Shown here: positions 36,336 through 44,759 of the stretch, piece by piece
How positions within the stretch are numbered: position 1 is the first letter of the stretch
Layout of the letters: every line of letters starts with the position of its first letter
Origin: Actinoplanes sp. TFC3
GTDB taxonomy: Bacteria > Actinomycetota > Actinomycetes > Mycobacteriales > Micromonosporaceae
Direction: 5' to 3'
Assembly (NCBI RefSeq): GCF_001553785.1
Contig: NZ_LOJP01000001.1
Span: 5,709,900 to 5,773,899, forward strand
Length of the DNA stretch: 64,000 nt
The notes under the pieces: generated by a model
Databases searched by the model: none
Told to the model about the DNA's origin: nothing
What the model saw: the letters and a program-made list of their open reading frames with translations, nothing else
Translations under genes and position numbers: made by a program

Positions 36336-38024
36336 TCAGACCTCGACGACCGTGGGCACGATCATCGGCCGGCGACGGTAGGCGTCGTTGACCCAGCGGC
36401 CCACCGTACGACGCACGACCTGCTGCAACTGGTGGGTGTCGGTGATGCCTTCCTCGGCCGAGCGGTGCAGCGCGGCGGTCAGCAGAGGAATGACGGGACT
36501 GAACGCCTCGGGGTCCTCGGAGAAGCCCTTCGCCATGACGCTGGGCTCCCCCACCACCTTGCCGGTGACCGAGTCGATCACCACGGTGGCGGAGATGAAG
36601 CCGCCGTCGCCCAGGATCCGCCGTTCGGTCAGCAGCGACTCGCTGACGTCGCCGACCGCGAGCCCGTCGACGTACACATAGCGGCTCTTGACCTTGCCGA
36701 CGTGCCGGGCGTGACCCTCGACCAGGTCCACGACGTCGCCGTCCTCGCAGAGCACGACGCGATCCGCCGCGACCCCGGACTCGATGCCGAGCTGGGCGAG
36801 CGCGCGCAGATGCCGCCACTCGCCGTGCACCGGCATGAGGTTGCTCGGGCGCACCACGTTGAGCAGATAGAGCAGCTCGCCGGCCGGCGCGTGACCCGAG
36901 ACGTGCACCTTGGCGGTGTCCTTGTGGATCACCGTGGCACCGGCGCGGGCAAGCTGGTTGATCACCCGGTAGACCGACGTCTCGTTGCCGGGCACCAGCG
37001 AGCTGGCCAGCACGACGGTGTCGCCCGGCTCGATGGTGATGTGCCGGTGGTCGCCGGTGGACATCCGCCCGAGCGCGCTCATCGGCTCGCCCTGCGATCC
37101 GGTGGACATGAACACGATCTCGTCCGGTGGCAGGTGGGTGGCCTCGTCCAGGCTGACCAGGATGCCATCGGGGATGTGCAGCAGGCCGAGGTCGCGGGCG
37201 ATGCCCATGTTGCGGACCATGGACCGGCCGATCAGGGCGACCTTGCGCTCGTACTCGTAGGCCGCGTCGAACACCTGCTGAACGCGGTGCACGTGCGAGG
37301 CGAAGCTGGCCACGATGACACGGCCGCGGGCCTTGCCGAAGATCGAGTTGAGCACCGGGCCGATGTCCCGCTCGGGCGAGACGAACCCGGGGATCTCCGC
37401 GTTCGTCGAGTCCGAGAGCAGCAGGTCCACGCCCTCGGCGCCGAGCCGGGCGAACCCGGCCAGGTCGGTGATCCGCCCGTCCAGCGGCACCTGGTCCATC
37501 TTGAAGTCACCGGTGTGCAGCACCAGCCCGGCCGGCGTGCGCACGGCCACCGCGAGGGCGTCCGGGATGGAGTGGTTGACCGCGAAGAACTCCAGCTCGA
37601 AGGGTCCGAGCCGTTCGCGCTGACCCTCCCGGACCGTCAGCGTGTACGGATCCAGCCGGCGCTCGGCCAGCTTGGCCTCCACCAGGGCAAGGGTGAACTC
37701 CGACCCCACCAGCGGGATGTCCGGCTTGTGGGCCAGCAGGTACGGCACCGCACCGATGTGGTCCTCGTGCCCGTGGGTCAGCACGATCGCCTGCACCGAG
37801 TCCAGCCGGTCCAGAATCGGCGTGAAGTCGGGCAGGATCAGGTCGACCCCTGGCTGTTCCACATCGGGGAAGAGCACCCCGCAGTCGACGACCAGCAGCT
37901 TGCCGTCGTACTCGTAGACCGTCATGTTCCGGCCGATCGCGCCGAGGCCGCCGAGTGGCATGACGCGCAGGGCGCCCTCCGGCAGCGGCGGTGGCGGTTC
38001 CAGCTCGGCGTGCGCTTGGCTCAT
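36336..38024 (-). CDS. rnj: Ribonuclease J
   Basis: A 562-residue metallo-beta-lactamase/beta-CASP ribonuclease with 5' exonuclease and endonuclease action in mRNA decay and rRNA processing. LPLGGLGAIGRNM-type N-terminus, HGHEDHIG at 84-91, then SDSTNAEIPGF, GDFKMDQ and the C-terminal HVSGHAPAGELLYLLNVVRPSNLMPVHGEWRHL identify the family. The ATG at 38024 follows GGAAAGAG. It lies 18 bp after dapA, a pairing conserved across actinobacteria, and is probably co-transcribed with it. Confidence 0.96.
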   Translation of the reverse strand: MSQAHAELEPPPPLPEGALRVMPLGGLGAIGRNMTVYEYDGKLLVVDCGVLFPDVEQPGVDLILPDFTPILDRLDSVQAIVLTHGHEDHIGAVPYLLAHKPDIPLVGSEFTLALVEAKLAERRLDPYTLTVREGQRERLGPFELEFFAVNHSIPDALAVAVRTPAGLVLHTGDFKMDQVPLDGRITDLAGFARLGAEGVDLLLSDSTNAEIPGFVSPERDIGPVLNSIFGKARGRVIVASFASHVHRVQQVFDAAYEYERKVALIGRSMVRNMGIARDLGLLHIPDGILVSLDEATHLPPDEIVFMSTGSQGEPMSALGRMSTGDHRHITIEPGDTVVLASSLVPGNETSVYRVINQLARAGATVIHKDTAKVHVSGHAPAGELLYLLNVVRPSNLMPVHGEWRHLRALAQLGIESGVAADRVVLCEDGDVVDLVEGHARHVGKVKSRYVYVDGLAVGDVSESLLTERRILGDGGFISATVVIDSVTGKVVGEPSVMAKGFSEDPEAFSPVIPLLTAALHRSAEEGITDTHQLQQVVRRTVGRWVNDAYRRRPMIVPTVVEV

Positions 38025-38042
38025 TTAGCTCTTTCCGGTTCT

Positions 38043-38930
38043 CTACAGGTCTACGCCGGCCGCTTTGGCGTCCTGGCGCAGTTGGTCCAATTCCGCGTCG
38101 GTGGCGTCCACCAGAGGCAAGCGCACCGGCCCGGCGGGCAGCCCGAGGGCGCGCAGGCCGGCCTTGACCAGGATGGTGCCCTGGGTGCGGAAGATTCCGG
38201 TGAACAGCGGGAGCAGTTGCCGGTGCAGGTCGAGCGCCTGGGCCACTTCTCCACGCTCGTAGGCCAGGATCATGTCCTTGGTCCGCGCCCCGATGAAGTG
38301 CGTCGAGGTGCCGACCACACCCGAGGCGCCCACCGAGAGCCACGGCAAGGTCGAGGCATCCTCGCCGGAGTAGAAGGCGAGGCCGGTGCGGCGCAGCACA
38401 TCGGAGGTGGCCGCCACATCGAGCTTGGCGTCCTTGACCGCGACGATCCGCTGGTGCTCGGCAGCGCGCACCAGCGTCTCGGTGGCGATGGGGATCCCGG
38501 CACGGTGCGGGATGTCGTAGAGCATCACCGGCAGCCCGGTGGCGTCGGCGACGGTGGTGAAGTGCTTGAGCAGCCCGGCCTGCGGCGGCTTGTTGTAGTA
38601 CGGGGTGACCAGCAGCAGCCCCTGAGCCCCGGCCTTTTCGGCGGAACGGGCCAGCTCGACGGTGTGCGCGGTGTTGTTCGTGCCCACCCCGGCGATGATC
38701 TGCGCGCGTCCACCGACGGCCTCGGTGACCACCCGGATCAGCGTTTCCTTCTCCGCGTCGGTGGTGGTGGGCGACTCCCCGCCGGTGCCGCTGAGCACCA
38801 GCGCGTCGTGCCCCTGCTTCTCGACCAGCCAGGCGGCCAGGCGGGCGGCGCCATCGGTGTCCAGCGAGCCGTCGGCGGCGAACGGGGTCACCATGGCCGT
38901 GATCAGGCGGCCGAAGGGGTGCTGCGTCAT
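38043..38930 (-). CDS. dapA: 4-hydroxy-tetrahydrodipicolinate synthase
   Basis: A 295-residue aldolase-type enzyme that condenses pyruvate with aspartate semialdehyde, the first step of the lysine/diaminopimelate branch. Schiff-base Lys166 (IVAVKDAK), Tyr138 (LYDIPHR), GTGGE (48-52) and the Y111-Y112 pair (VTPYYNKP) are all present. ATG start at 38930. Co-transcribed with rnj; dapB lies about 3 kb away on the same strand in another operon. Confidence 0.96.
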   Translation of the reverse strand: MTQHPFGRLITAMVTPFAADGSLDTDGAARLAAWLVEKQGHDALVLSGTGGESPTTTDAEKETLIRVVTEAVGGRAQIIAGVGTNNTAHTVELARSAEKAGAQGLLLVTPYYNKPPQAGLLKHFTTVADATGLPVMLYDIPHRAGIPIATETLVRAAEHQRIVAVKDAKLDVAATSDVLRRTGLAFYSGEDASTLPWLSVGASGVVGTSTHFIGARTKDMILAYERGEVAQALDLHRQLLPLFTGIFRTQGTILVKAGLRALGLPAGPVRLPLVDATDAELDQLRQDAKAAGVDL

Positions 38931-38960
38931 GCCCCTAACTTATCGGACCGGGGGGAGCGG

Positions 38961-39569
38961 TCAGACGTACAGGGACGTGAAGGGTGCCCATGGCAGATTG
39001 CGCACCACGCTGAAGACACCCCAGGCTGCGATGAAGGCCCCCATCACGCCCGGCGAGATGCTCAATTGAGGAACGTTCCAGCCGAAGACGCGCCTGAGTG
39101 ACCAGGCGGCGTACAGATAGAGCAGGAATGGCACGGCGAACACGAACATGACGTGGTGCCGGGCCGCGTCGGGGATGTCGCCGTGCAGCAGGAACCAGGC
39201 GGCTCGGGTGCCACCGCAACCCGGGCAGACGAACCCGGTCGTGTACTTGAGCAGGCAGGTGGGGGCGGCCCCGGCGTCGGCGTCGGCCGGGTTGGTGGCC
39301 AGCGTGTAGCCGACCGCCCCGGCCATGCAGACCAGCATCGCGGCGGGAGCGACCCAGAGCGGCGAATGCTGCCACTTCGTCTGGATGAAGCGGGAGAACC
39401 GGTCCTGCTTCGGCTCAGGATAGGGCGGGTAGTGCGCGTAGGGCGCTTCCAGCACGGCTGTCGCGCTCTGCTCCTGCGCGCTTTGTTCGCTTGGATTTCG
39501 GGCGGCCGGACCCTGCGCGTGGGCCGCATGGTGCTCCGGGAAGGCCACCGGGTCGGCCGCGCTGCTCAT
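38961..39569 (-). CDS. DUF2752 membrane protein
   Basis: A 202-residue protein with a long polar N-terminus rich in Pro, Ala and Gln, then about four membrane helices. The DUF2752 signature CPGCGGTRAAWFLLHGD is in the middle; the Cys pair suggests metal or redox function, which is unproven for the family. The ATG at 39569 (MSSAADPVAFPEHH) is chosen; the frame continues upstream into the neighbouring gene but without family features. It lies 30 bp upstream of dapA in the same direction. Confidence 0.85.
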   Translation of the reverse strand: MSSAADPVAFPEHHAAHAQGPAARNPSEQSAQEQSATAVLEAPYAHYPPYPEPKQDRFSRFIQTKWQHSPLWVAPAAMLVCMAGAVGYTLATNPADADAGAAPTCLLKYTTGFVCPGCGGTRAAWFLLHGDIPDAARHHVMFVFAVPFLLYLYAAWSLRRVFGWNVPQLSISPGVMGAFIAAWGVFSVVRNLPWAPFTSLYV

Positions 39570-39604
39570 GGGCGCCACGGTACACCCGCGCCGCTGCTCC
39601 CGGC

Positions 39605-40819
39605 TCAGGCCTGCAGCGCCTTGGCCAGCGTCTCGGCCAAGTCCCCGCGCTCGGGCGCTGCGATCTCCGCCAGCCCCAGCCAGCCCGCCAGCCTGCGCAA
39701 CTCCCCCGCCAGGGCCTCGGCCGTCTCCTCCCGGTCCGCCCCGGGCTCCAGCCAGGCCGCCGGGATCTGCAGCACCCCGGTCTTGCGGTCGGCTTTCAGG
39801 TCCACCCGGGCCGCGAAGCTGTCCCCCAGCAGGAACGGCAGCACGTAGTACCCGTAGAGCCGCTGCGCCGCCGGCACATAGATCTCGATCCGGTAATTCA
39901 TCGCGAACAGCCGCTCGGTGCGGGCTCGTTCCCAGATCAGCGGGTCGAACGGGCTGACCAGGGTCGACGCCCTTACCCACCGCGGCAATCTGGCCTCATG
40001 GTGCAGATACGCCGGCCCCTTCCAGCTCTTCACGGTGACCGGGAGCAACACCTTGTCCTCGATCAGCTCCGCCACCGCCTGCTTGAACCCCGACACCGGC
40101 AGCCGGAAGTAGTCGCGCAGCTCCCCCTCGGCCGCCACCCCCAGCGAGCGGGCCGACAGCTCGACCAGCGCGCGGAAGGCGTCCTGCGGCTCGGGGGTCG
40201 AGATGTCCAGGATCTTGCGGGGCAAGACGCGTTCGGTGAGGTCGTAGCGCCGGGCGAACGATGTGGTGCGCTCGGCAGCGGTGATCTCCCCGGAGTAGAA
40301 GAGCCACTCCAGCGCTTGTTTCACCGCCGACCAGTTCCAACCCCAGTTGTCCTTGGTACGAGGAACATCGTGCTCGATTTCGGCAGCGGTGATTGGCCCC
40401 CGGTCTCGCACCTCGCCGAGCACCCGCGCCACAAGCTCGGGCTGCTGGGAGGCGATCCGCACCATGCCGCCCCACGCGTAGTCCCGGGCCCGGGCCATCC
40501 GCCAGCGAAACAGCGGCTGCAGGTCGACGGTGATCAGCGACGCTTCGTGTCCCCAGAACTCGAACAGCTCCCGCGGATTGCGGTAGGCCGCGCGCTCCAG
40601 CAGCCCGGGGTCGTACGGGCCGAGCCGGCTGTAGAGCGGCATGAAGTGTGCGCGTTGCAGCACGTTCACCGAGTCCATCTGGATCAGATGCAGCCGGCGC
40701 AGCACCCGGCGCAGGTGGCGCAGGTCGGTGGCTCCGCCGGGCGCGGGGTCGGTGAAGCCCTGCGCGGCCAGCGTGATCCGGCGGGCCTGGGCAACGCTGA
40801 GAGTGTCAGGGACGGCCAT
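39605..40819 (-). CDS. YcaQ/AlkZ-like winged-helix DNA glycosylase
   Basis: A 404-residue member of the HTH_42 family, whose characterised members (AlkZ, YcaQ) remove bulky alkyl adducts and unhook interstrand crosslinks. The catalytic-type Q-x-D motif is seen as IQMDSVNV near residue 46, and the family core includes LYSRLGPYDPGLLERAAYRNPRELFEFWGHEASL, EHDVPRTKDNWGW and STLVSPFDPLIWERARTERLF. The Q-x-D form places it with the broad-specificity YcaQ branch rather than the self-resistance AlkZ branch (Q-x-Q). ATG start at 40819. Divergent from the GNAT pair. Confidence 0.88.
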   Translation of the reverse strand: MAVPDTLSVAQARRITLAAQGFTDPAPGGATDLRHLRRVLRRLHLIQMDSVNVLQRAHFMPLYSRLGPYDPGLLERAAYRNPRELFEFWGHEASLITVDLQPLFRWRMARARDYAWGGMVRIASQQPELVARVLGEVRDRGPITAAEIEHDVPRTKDNWGWNWSAVKQALEWLFYSGEITAAERTTSFARRYDLTERVLPRKILDISTPEPQDAFRALVELSARSLGVAAEGELRDYFRLPVSGFKQAVAELIEDKVLLPVTVKSWKGPAYLHHEARLPRWVRASTLVSPFDPLIWERARTERLFAMNYRIEIYVPAAQRLYGYYVLPFLLGDSFAARVDLKADRKTGVLQIPAAWLEPGADREETAEALAGELRRLAGWLGLAEIAAPERGDLAETLAKALQA

Positions 40820-40860
40820 AAATACCGGACGCTATCCCACCGGTACGACAAAATCACCCA

Positions 40861-41151
40861 ATGATCGCGATCCACCCCCTGACCGCCGACGATCTACCAG
40901 CCGCAGCCGAGGTCCACGTCACCAGCTGGCGCGCCGCCTACGCCGCAATCCTTCCCGCCGACTACCTCGACGCCCTCGATCCGGTGAAGTTCGCCGCCCA
41001 TCCCCTCCGGCTGTGGGTGCTGGAGGACAACGCCCGCGCCCGCCGCTTCTACGAGCGGGTGGGGTTCACAGCGGACGGCATGCGGGACTTGTGGACGCCG
41101 CGGGGCACCACGGTGACCGTACCCGAGTTGCGGTACTCCATGGCTCTGTAG
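40861..41151 (+). pseudogene. GNAT acetyltransferase with large internal deletion
   Basis: A 96-residue frame that joins the first 45 residues of a GNAT domain (IHPLTADDLPAAAEVHVTSWRAAYAAILP) directly to its C-terminal segment (LRLWVLEDNARARRFYERVGFTADG). The central strands and the acetyl-CoA-binding R-x-x-G-x-G/A loop, about 70 residues, are missing, so it cannot form a normal active site. The reading frame is intact from ATG to stop, so the deletion kept frame and is probably recent. A full-length GNAT gene starts 10 bp downstream. It is likely a decayed gene, although a small protein could still be made. Confidence 0.75.
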
Positions 41152-41161
41152 GCTGCCCGGC

Positions 41162-41725
41162 ATGGCTCTCGGCTTCGTCCGTCCCGCCCGTCCCGAGGAC
41201 GCCGCGGAGATCGCCCGCATCCAGTTGACCACGTGGCGCTCGGCATACCGCCGGCTGTTCCCCGCGCACGTGCTGGCCAGCCTCGACGAGGGCTACCTGG
41301 CTCGCGGCTGGAGCGAGGCGATCGAGTCGGCCCCCTCCCCCCGCCACCGCGTGCTGATCGCGGTGGAGCAGGCCGAGAACGCCCAGACCGTGGTCGGCTT
41401 CGCGGCCGCCGGGCCGGCCGACGAGCAGGCCCTCGCGCCCGAGGAGCCACCGCTGCCGGACAGCGTCGCCGCGTTCACCGACCTGCTGGTCGAGCCGCGG
41501 TGGGGGCGCCGGGGGCACGGCAGCCGGCTGCTGTCGGCCACCGTGGACCTGTGGCGCGAGGACGGGTTCACCTCGGCCGTGGCGTGGGCCTACGACGCCG
41601 ACGAGGCGATGAAGAAGTTCCTCGGCTCGGCCGGGTGGGAGCCCGACGGCGCGGCTCGCGCGCTGGATGTCGACGACATGCTCGTCAACCAGCTGCGCCT
41701 GCACGTCGCCGTGTCAGCCGAGTAG
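41162..41725 (+). CDS. GNAT family N-acetyltransferase
   Basis: A 187-residue complete GNAT domain: RPARPEDAAEIARIQLTTWRSAYRRLFP at the start and LLVEPRWGRRGHGSRLLSATVDLWREDGFTSAVAWAY containing the acetyl-CoA loop (R-R-G-H-G-S). It resembles the truncated gene just upstream in its N-terminal layout, so the two may be an old tandem duplication. Substrate unknown. ATG start at 41162; its 3' end overlaps convergent dapB by 12 bp. Confidence 0.88.
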   Translation: MALGFVRPARPEDAAEIARIQLTTWRSAYRRLFPAHVLASLDEGYLARGWSEAIESAPSPRHRVLIAVEQAENAQTVVGFAAAGPADEQALAPEEPPLPDSVAAFTDLLVEPRWGRRGHGSRLLSATVDLWREDGFTSAVAWAYDADEAMKKFLGSAGWEPDGAARALDVDDMLVNQLRLHVAVSAE

Positions 41726-42457
41726 CGGGTCCAGGCCCAGCGTCAGGCCCGGCCGGTTGCCGACGTTGCGCACGGCCAGCAGGACACCGGGCATGAAGGA
41801 GGACCGGTCCAGGCTGTCGTGGCGGATCGTGAGCGTTTCTCCGTACGTACCGAAAAGAACTTCTTGATGGGCCACCAGACCCGCCGCCCGCACGGCATGC
41901 ACGCGCACCCCGTCGATCTGCGTGCCCCGGGCTCCGGACAGCTCTTCCTTCGTCGCGTCGGGCATCGGGCCGAGACCCGCCTCCGCCCGCGCCGCGCCGA
42001 TCAGCCGGGCCGTGTGGGACGCCGTGCCGCTGGGGGCGTCGAGCTTGCGCGGGTGATGCTGCTCGATGATCTCGGCGGACTCGAAGAACTTGGCCGCCCG
42101 CGCCGCGAACTGCATCATCAGGACCGCGCCGATGCCGAAGTTGGGGGCGATCAACACGCCGACGCCCGGCTTCTCCGCCAGCCATCCGCGCACCTGCTCG
42201 AGACGCTTGTCGTCAAAACCACTGGTTCCGACGACCGCGTGGATGCCCTCGCCGATCGCCCAACGCAGGGTCCCCATGACCACGCCGGGGTTTGTCACAT
42301 CGACGATGACCTGCGCGTTCGCAGCCGTGGCGAGCTCGTCGCCCCGGTTGATCGTCGCGACGAGATCGAGGTCACCGGCCGTGTCCACGGCCTTGCAGAT
42401 CTCAGTGCCCATGCGGCCGCGGGCGCCCACCACGCCGACCCGGATCGGTTCAGTCAC
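41714..42457 (-). CDS. dapB: 4-hydroxy-tetrahydrodipicolinate reductase
   Basis: A 247-residue NAD(P)H-dependent reductase, second step of the diaminopimelate pathway. VGVVGARGRMG is the nucleotide-binding loop, and EIIEQHHPRKLDAPSGTA holds the catalytic His and Lys. The GTG start at 42457 overlaps the PAP2 stop as GTGA, so it is the last gene of the pnp, M16 peptidase, PAP2, dapB run. Confidence 0.96.
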   Translation of the reverse strand: MTEPIRVGVVGARGRMGTEICKAVDTAGDLDLVATINRGDELATAANAQVIVDVTNPGVVMGTLRWAIGEGIHAVVGTSGFDDKRLEQVRGWLAEKPGVGVLIAPNFGIGAVLMMQFAARAAKFFESAEIIEQHHPRKLDAPSGTASHTARLIGAARAEAGLGPMPDATKEELSGARGTQIDGVRVHAVRAAGLVAHQEVLFGTYGETLTIRHDSLDRSSFMPGVLLAVRNVGNRPGLTLGLDPLLG

Positions 42458-43407
42458 CGGTGCAACTTAACGTACCGTTCGGCCAGCCCCACGATCAGGA
42501 AGACCATCGCCACATACGCCCACCCGACCAGCACATCGATTACGTAGTGCTCACCCGAGTAGACCAGCGTGAACGTCATGGCCAGCGGGTAGGCCAGCAG
42601 CACCGGCCACCATTTCCTGGCCACCATGGGCAGGAAAAAGGCAACGGCCATCATCGCGTACGCCGTGTGCAGCGACGGCATCGCCGCCACCGGATTCGAC
42701 GCCTCGACCTGCAGCGCGTTGAGGGTGTTGCCCGCACTGTGCAGACCGATCGCGTTCCACCCGTTGGTGGAGATGCGCTCGACGTGCTCGCCCAGCTGAC
42801 CGTACTTCGAGGCCCACCACGGCGGCGCGGCCGGGTAGAGGAAGTACGTGATCAGCCCGGCCACGCTGAGGGTGAACCAGCGCCGCATGAACCGGGCCCA
42901 CTGCTCGCGTTTGCGCAGCCACAGCAACACGCCGATGGTCGGCACCGCCAAGAAGTGCGACACGTACACCAGGGAGACGACGACCTCCCACCACTGCACG
43001 TGACCGGCCTGGTAGAGGTGCTCCTGCAGCCACACGGTGGGCACGTTGCCGCCGGTGGCCCAGCCGAACATGCCCTGGTCGGCGTGGATCAGCGGGTACA
43101 CATGCGGGGCGAACAGGTCGTCGGCGTACCCGCGCGAGACGTTGTAGATGACCAGCAGCAGCGAGATGGGCAGCCAGTCGCGCAGGAACAGCAGGTGCTC
43201 ACGCCACGGCCGGTCGCTGCGCCAGGCGATGGTGGCCAGCCACAGCCAGCCGAACGCGATGAGCGGGTCGCTGGTCGGCACGCCGATGAAGTACGTGCCG
43301 ACCGCGAACAGCACCGCCCAGATGGACATGCCGATGATCCGGCGTTTCCGGCTGGACTTCTCCCCTGCGGGGGCGGCAGCGGGCGGCGGGGGGCTGATGA
43401 CGGTCAC
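42454..43407 (-). CDS. PAP2-family membrane phosphatase/transferase
   Basis: A 317-residue integral membrane protein with about six helices and PAP2 phosphatase motifs MPSLHTAYA and YSGEHYVIDVLVG. The first motif, normally KX6RP, is not obvious. The overall layout resembles the inositol-phosphorylceramide-synthase-like (AUR1) branch found in actinobacteria, which may act on phosphatidylinositol or polyprenyl phosphates. GTG start at 43407, 11 bp after the M16 peptidase gene; coupled to dapB. Confidence 0.87.
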   Translation of the reverse strand: MTVISPPPPAAAPAGEKSSRKRRIIGMSIWAVLFAVGTYFIGVPTSDPLIAFGWLWLATIAWRSDRPWREHLLFLRDWLPISLLLVIYNVSRGYADDLFAPHVYPLIHADQGMFGWATGGNVPTVWLQEHLYQAGHVQWWEVVVSLVYVSHFLAVPTIGVLLWLRKREQWARFMRRWFTLSVAGLITYFLYPAAPPWWASKYGQLGEHVERISTNGWNAIGLHSAGNTLNALQVEASNPVAAMPSLHTAYAMMAVAFFLPMVARKWWPVLLAYPLAMTFTLVYSGEHYVIDVLVGWAYVAMVFLIVGLAERYVKLHR

Positions 43408-43418
43408 GGGGTCCCAGG

Positions 43419-44750
43419 TTAACGGGCGGCGGAAAACGCGTTCTCGTCGAACGGTCCGACCACGGCCAGCGACATCGGCCGGGTCAGCAGGTCGGCGGCG
43501 AGCGCGTTGGTTTCCTGCAGGGTGACCGCGTCGACGCGGGCCAGCAGCTCGTCGACGCCCATCAGCCCGCCGTAGAGCAGCTCCGACTTGGCCAGCCGGC
43601 TCATCCGCGAGCCGGTGTCCTCCAGGCCCAGCACGTACGCGCCCTTCACCATGCCCTTGCCGCGGGCCAGCTCGGCCTCGGTGATGCCGTCGGCGGCCAC
43701 CGCGGCCAGTTCGGCGCGGATCAGCTTCAGCACCTCCTCGGCCTTGCCCGGGGCACAGCCCGCGTACACGCCGAACAGCCCGGCATCGGCGTACTGACTG
43801 CCGTACGAGTAGACCGAGTAGGCCAGCCCGCGCTTCTCCCGGATCTCCTGGAACAGCCGGCTCGACATGCCGCCACCGAGCACGTTGTTCAGCACGCCCA
43901 GCGCGAAGCGCCGCTCATCGCCGCGGGTGATCCCGGTGCCGCCGAGCACCAGGTGTGCCTGCTCGGTGTCGCGGTTGCGAACCACGGTCGCCGGCTTCTG
44001 CACCCGGTGCTTCTTGGTGTCCCGCAACGCCGCGGGCTCTCCGGCCGTGTCCAGCGGGCTGCCCGCCAGCGCGGCACGGACCAGCTTGACGACCTTGGTG
44101 TGGTCGAGGTTGCCGGCCGCTGTGATGACGATCTGCGAGGCCAGGTAGCGGCTGCGGTAGAACCGGTTGATCTGCGTACGGGTCATCGGGGAAATCGTTT
44201 CCTCGGTACCCGAGATCAGCCGGCCCAGCGGCGTCGACGCCCCGAAGAGCGCCTCGGTGAACACATCGTGCACCTCGTCGCCGGGCTCGTCGTCGTGCAT
44301 GGCGATCTCTTCGAGAATCACGCCCCGCTCGGTCTCCACGTCGGCCGGGTCCAGCACCGAGTTGGCCACCGCGTCACACAGCACGTCGATGGCCAGCGGC
44401 AGGTCGGCGTCAAGCACACGTGCGTAGTAGCAGGTGTACTCCTTCGTGGTGAAGGCGTTCGTCTCGCCACCGACAGCCTCGATCTCGGCCGAGATGTCCA
44501 GCGCCGATCGCTTCTCGGTGCCCTTGAACAGCAGGTGCTCGAGGAAGTGCGAGGCACCCGACATGGCGGTGGTTTCGTCGCGCGAGCCGATGCGCACCCA
44601 GACGCCGAGCGCGGCGCTGCGGGTGGTCGGGATCGCCTCCGTGACGATGCGCAGGCCGCTGGGGAGCACGGTGCGGCGTACACCATCGTGCAAGGTCTTG
44701 GTAGAGACGCGGGCCGGCCTTCCGGCCGGCCCGCGGTTGAGCGATGTCAT
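43419..44750 (-). CDS. M16 family zinc metallopeptidase
   Basis: A 443-residue processing-peptidase-type enzyme with the inverted zinc motif HFLEH (SGASHFLEHLLFKGTEKRS) and the distal Glu in ETNAFTTKEYTCYYARV and ILEEIAMHDDEPGD. It belongs to the single-chain half-size M16B group, like mycobacterial PepR, also encoded next to pnp. Peptide substrates are unknown. ATG start at 44750, 9 bp after the pnp stop, so co-transcribed. Confidence 0.94.
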   Translation of the reverse strand: MTSLNRGPAGRPARVSTKTLHDGVRRTVLPSGLRIVTEAIPTTRSAALGVWVRIGSRDETTAMSGASHFLEHLLFKGTEKRSALDISAEIEAVGGETNAFTTKEYTCYYARVLDADLPLAIDVLCDAVANSVLDPADVETERGVILEEIAMHDDEPGDEVHDVFTEALFGASTPLGRLISGTEETISPMTRTQINRFYRSRYLASQIVITAAGNLDHTKVVKLVRAALAGSPLDTAGEPAALRDTKKHRVQKPATVVRNRDTEQAHLVLGGTGITRGDERRFALGVLNNVLGGGMSSRLFQEIREKRGLAYSVYSYGSQYADAGLFGVYAGCAPGKAEEVLKLIRAELAAVAADGITEAELARGKGMVKGAYVLGLEDTGSRMSRLAKSELLYGGLMGVDELLARVDAVTLQETNALAADLLTRPMSLAVVGPFDENAFSAAR

Positions 44751-44759
44751 GACTGGAGA

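Noticed and set aside
36288..39101. 937-codon open frame antisense to rnj and dapA
   Set aside because: It spans two unrelated, well-supported genes on the other strand and has no recognisable domain.
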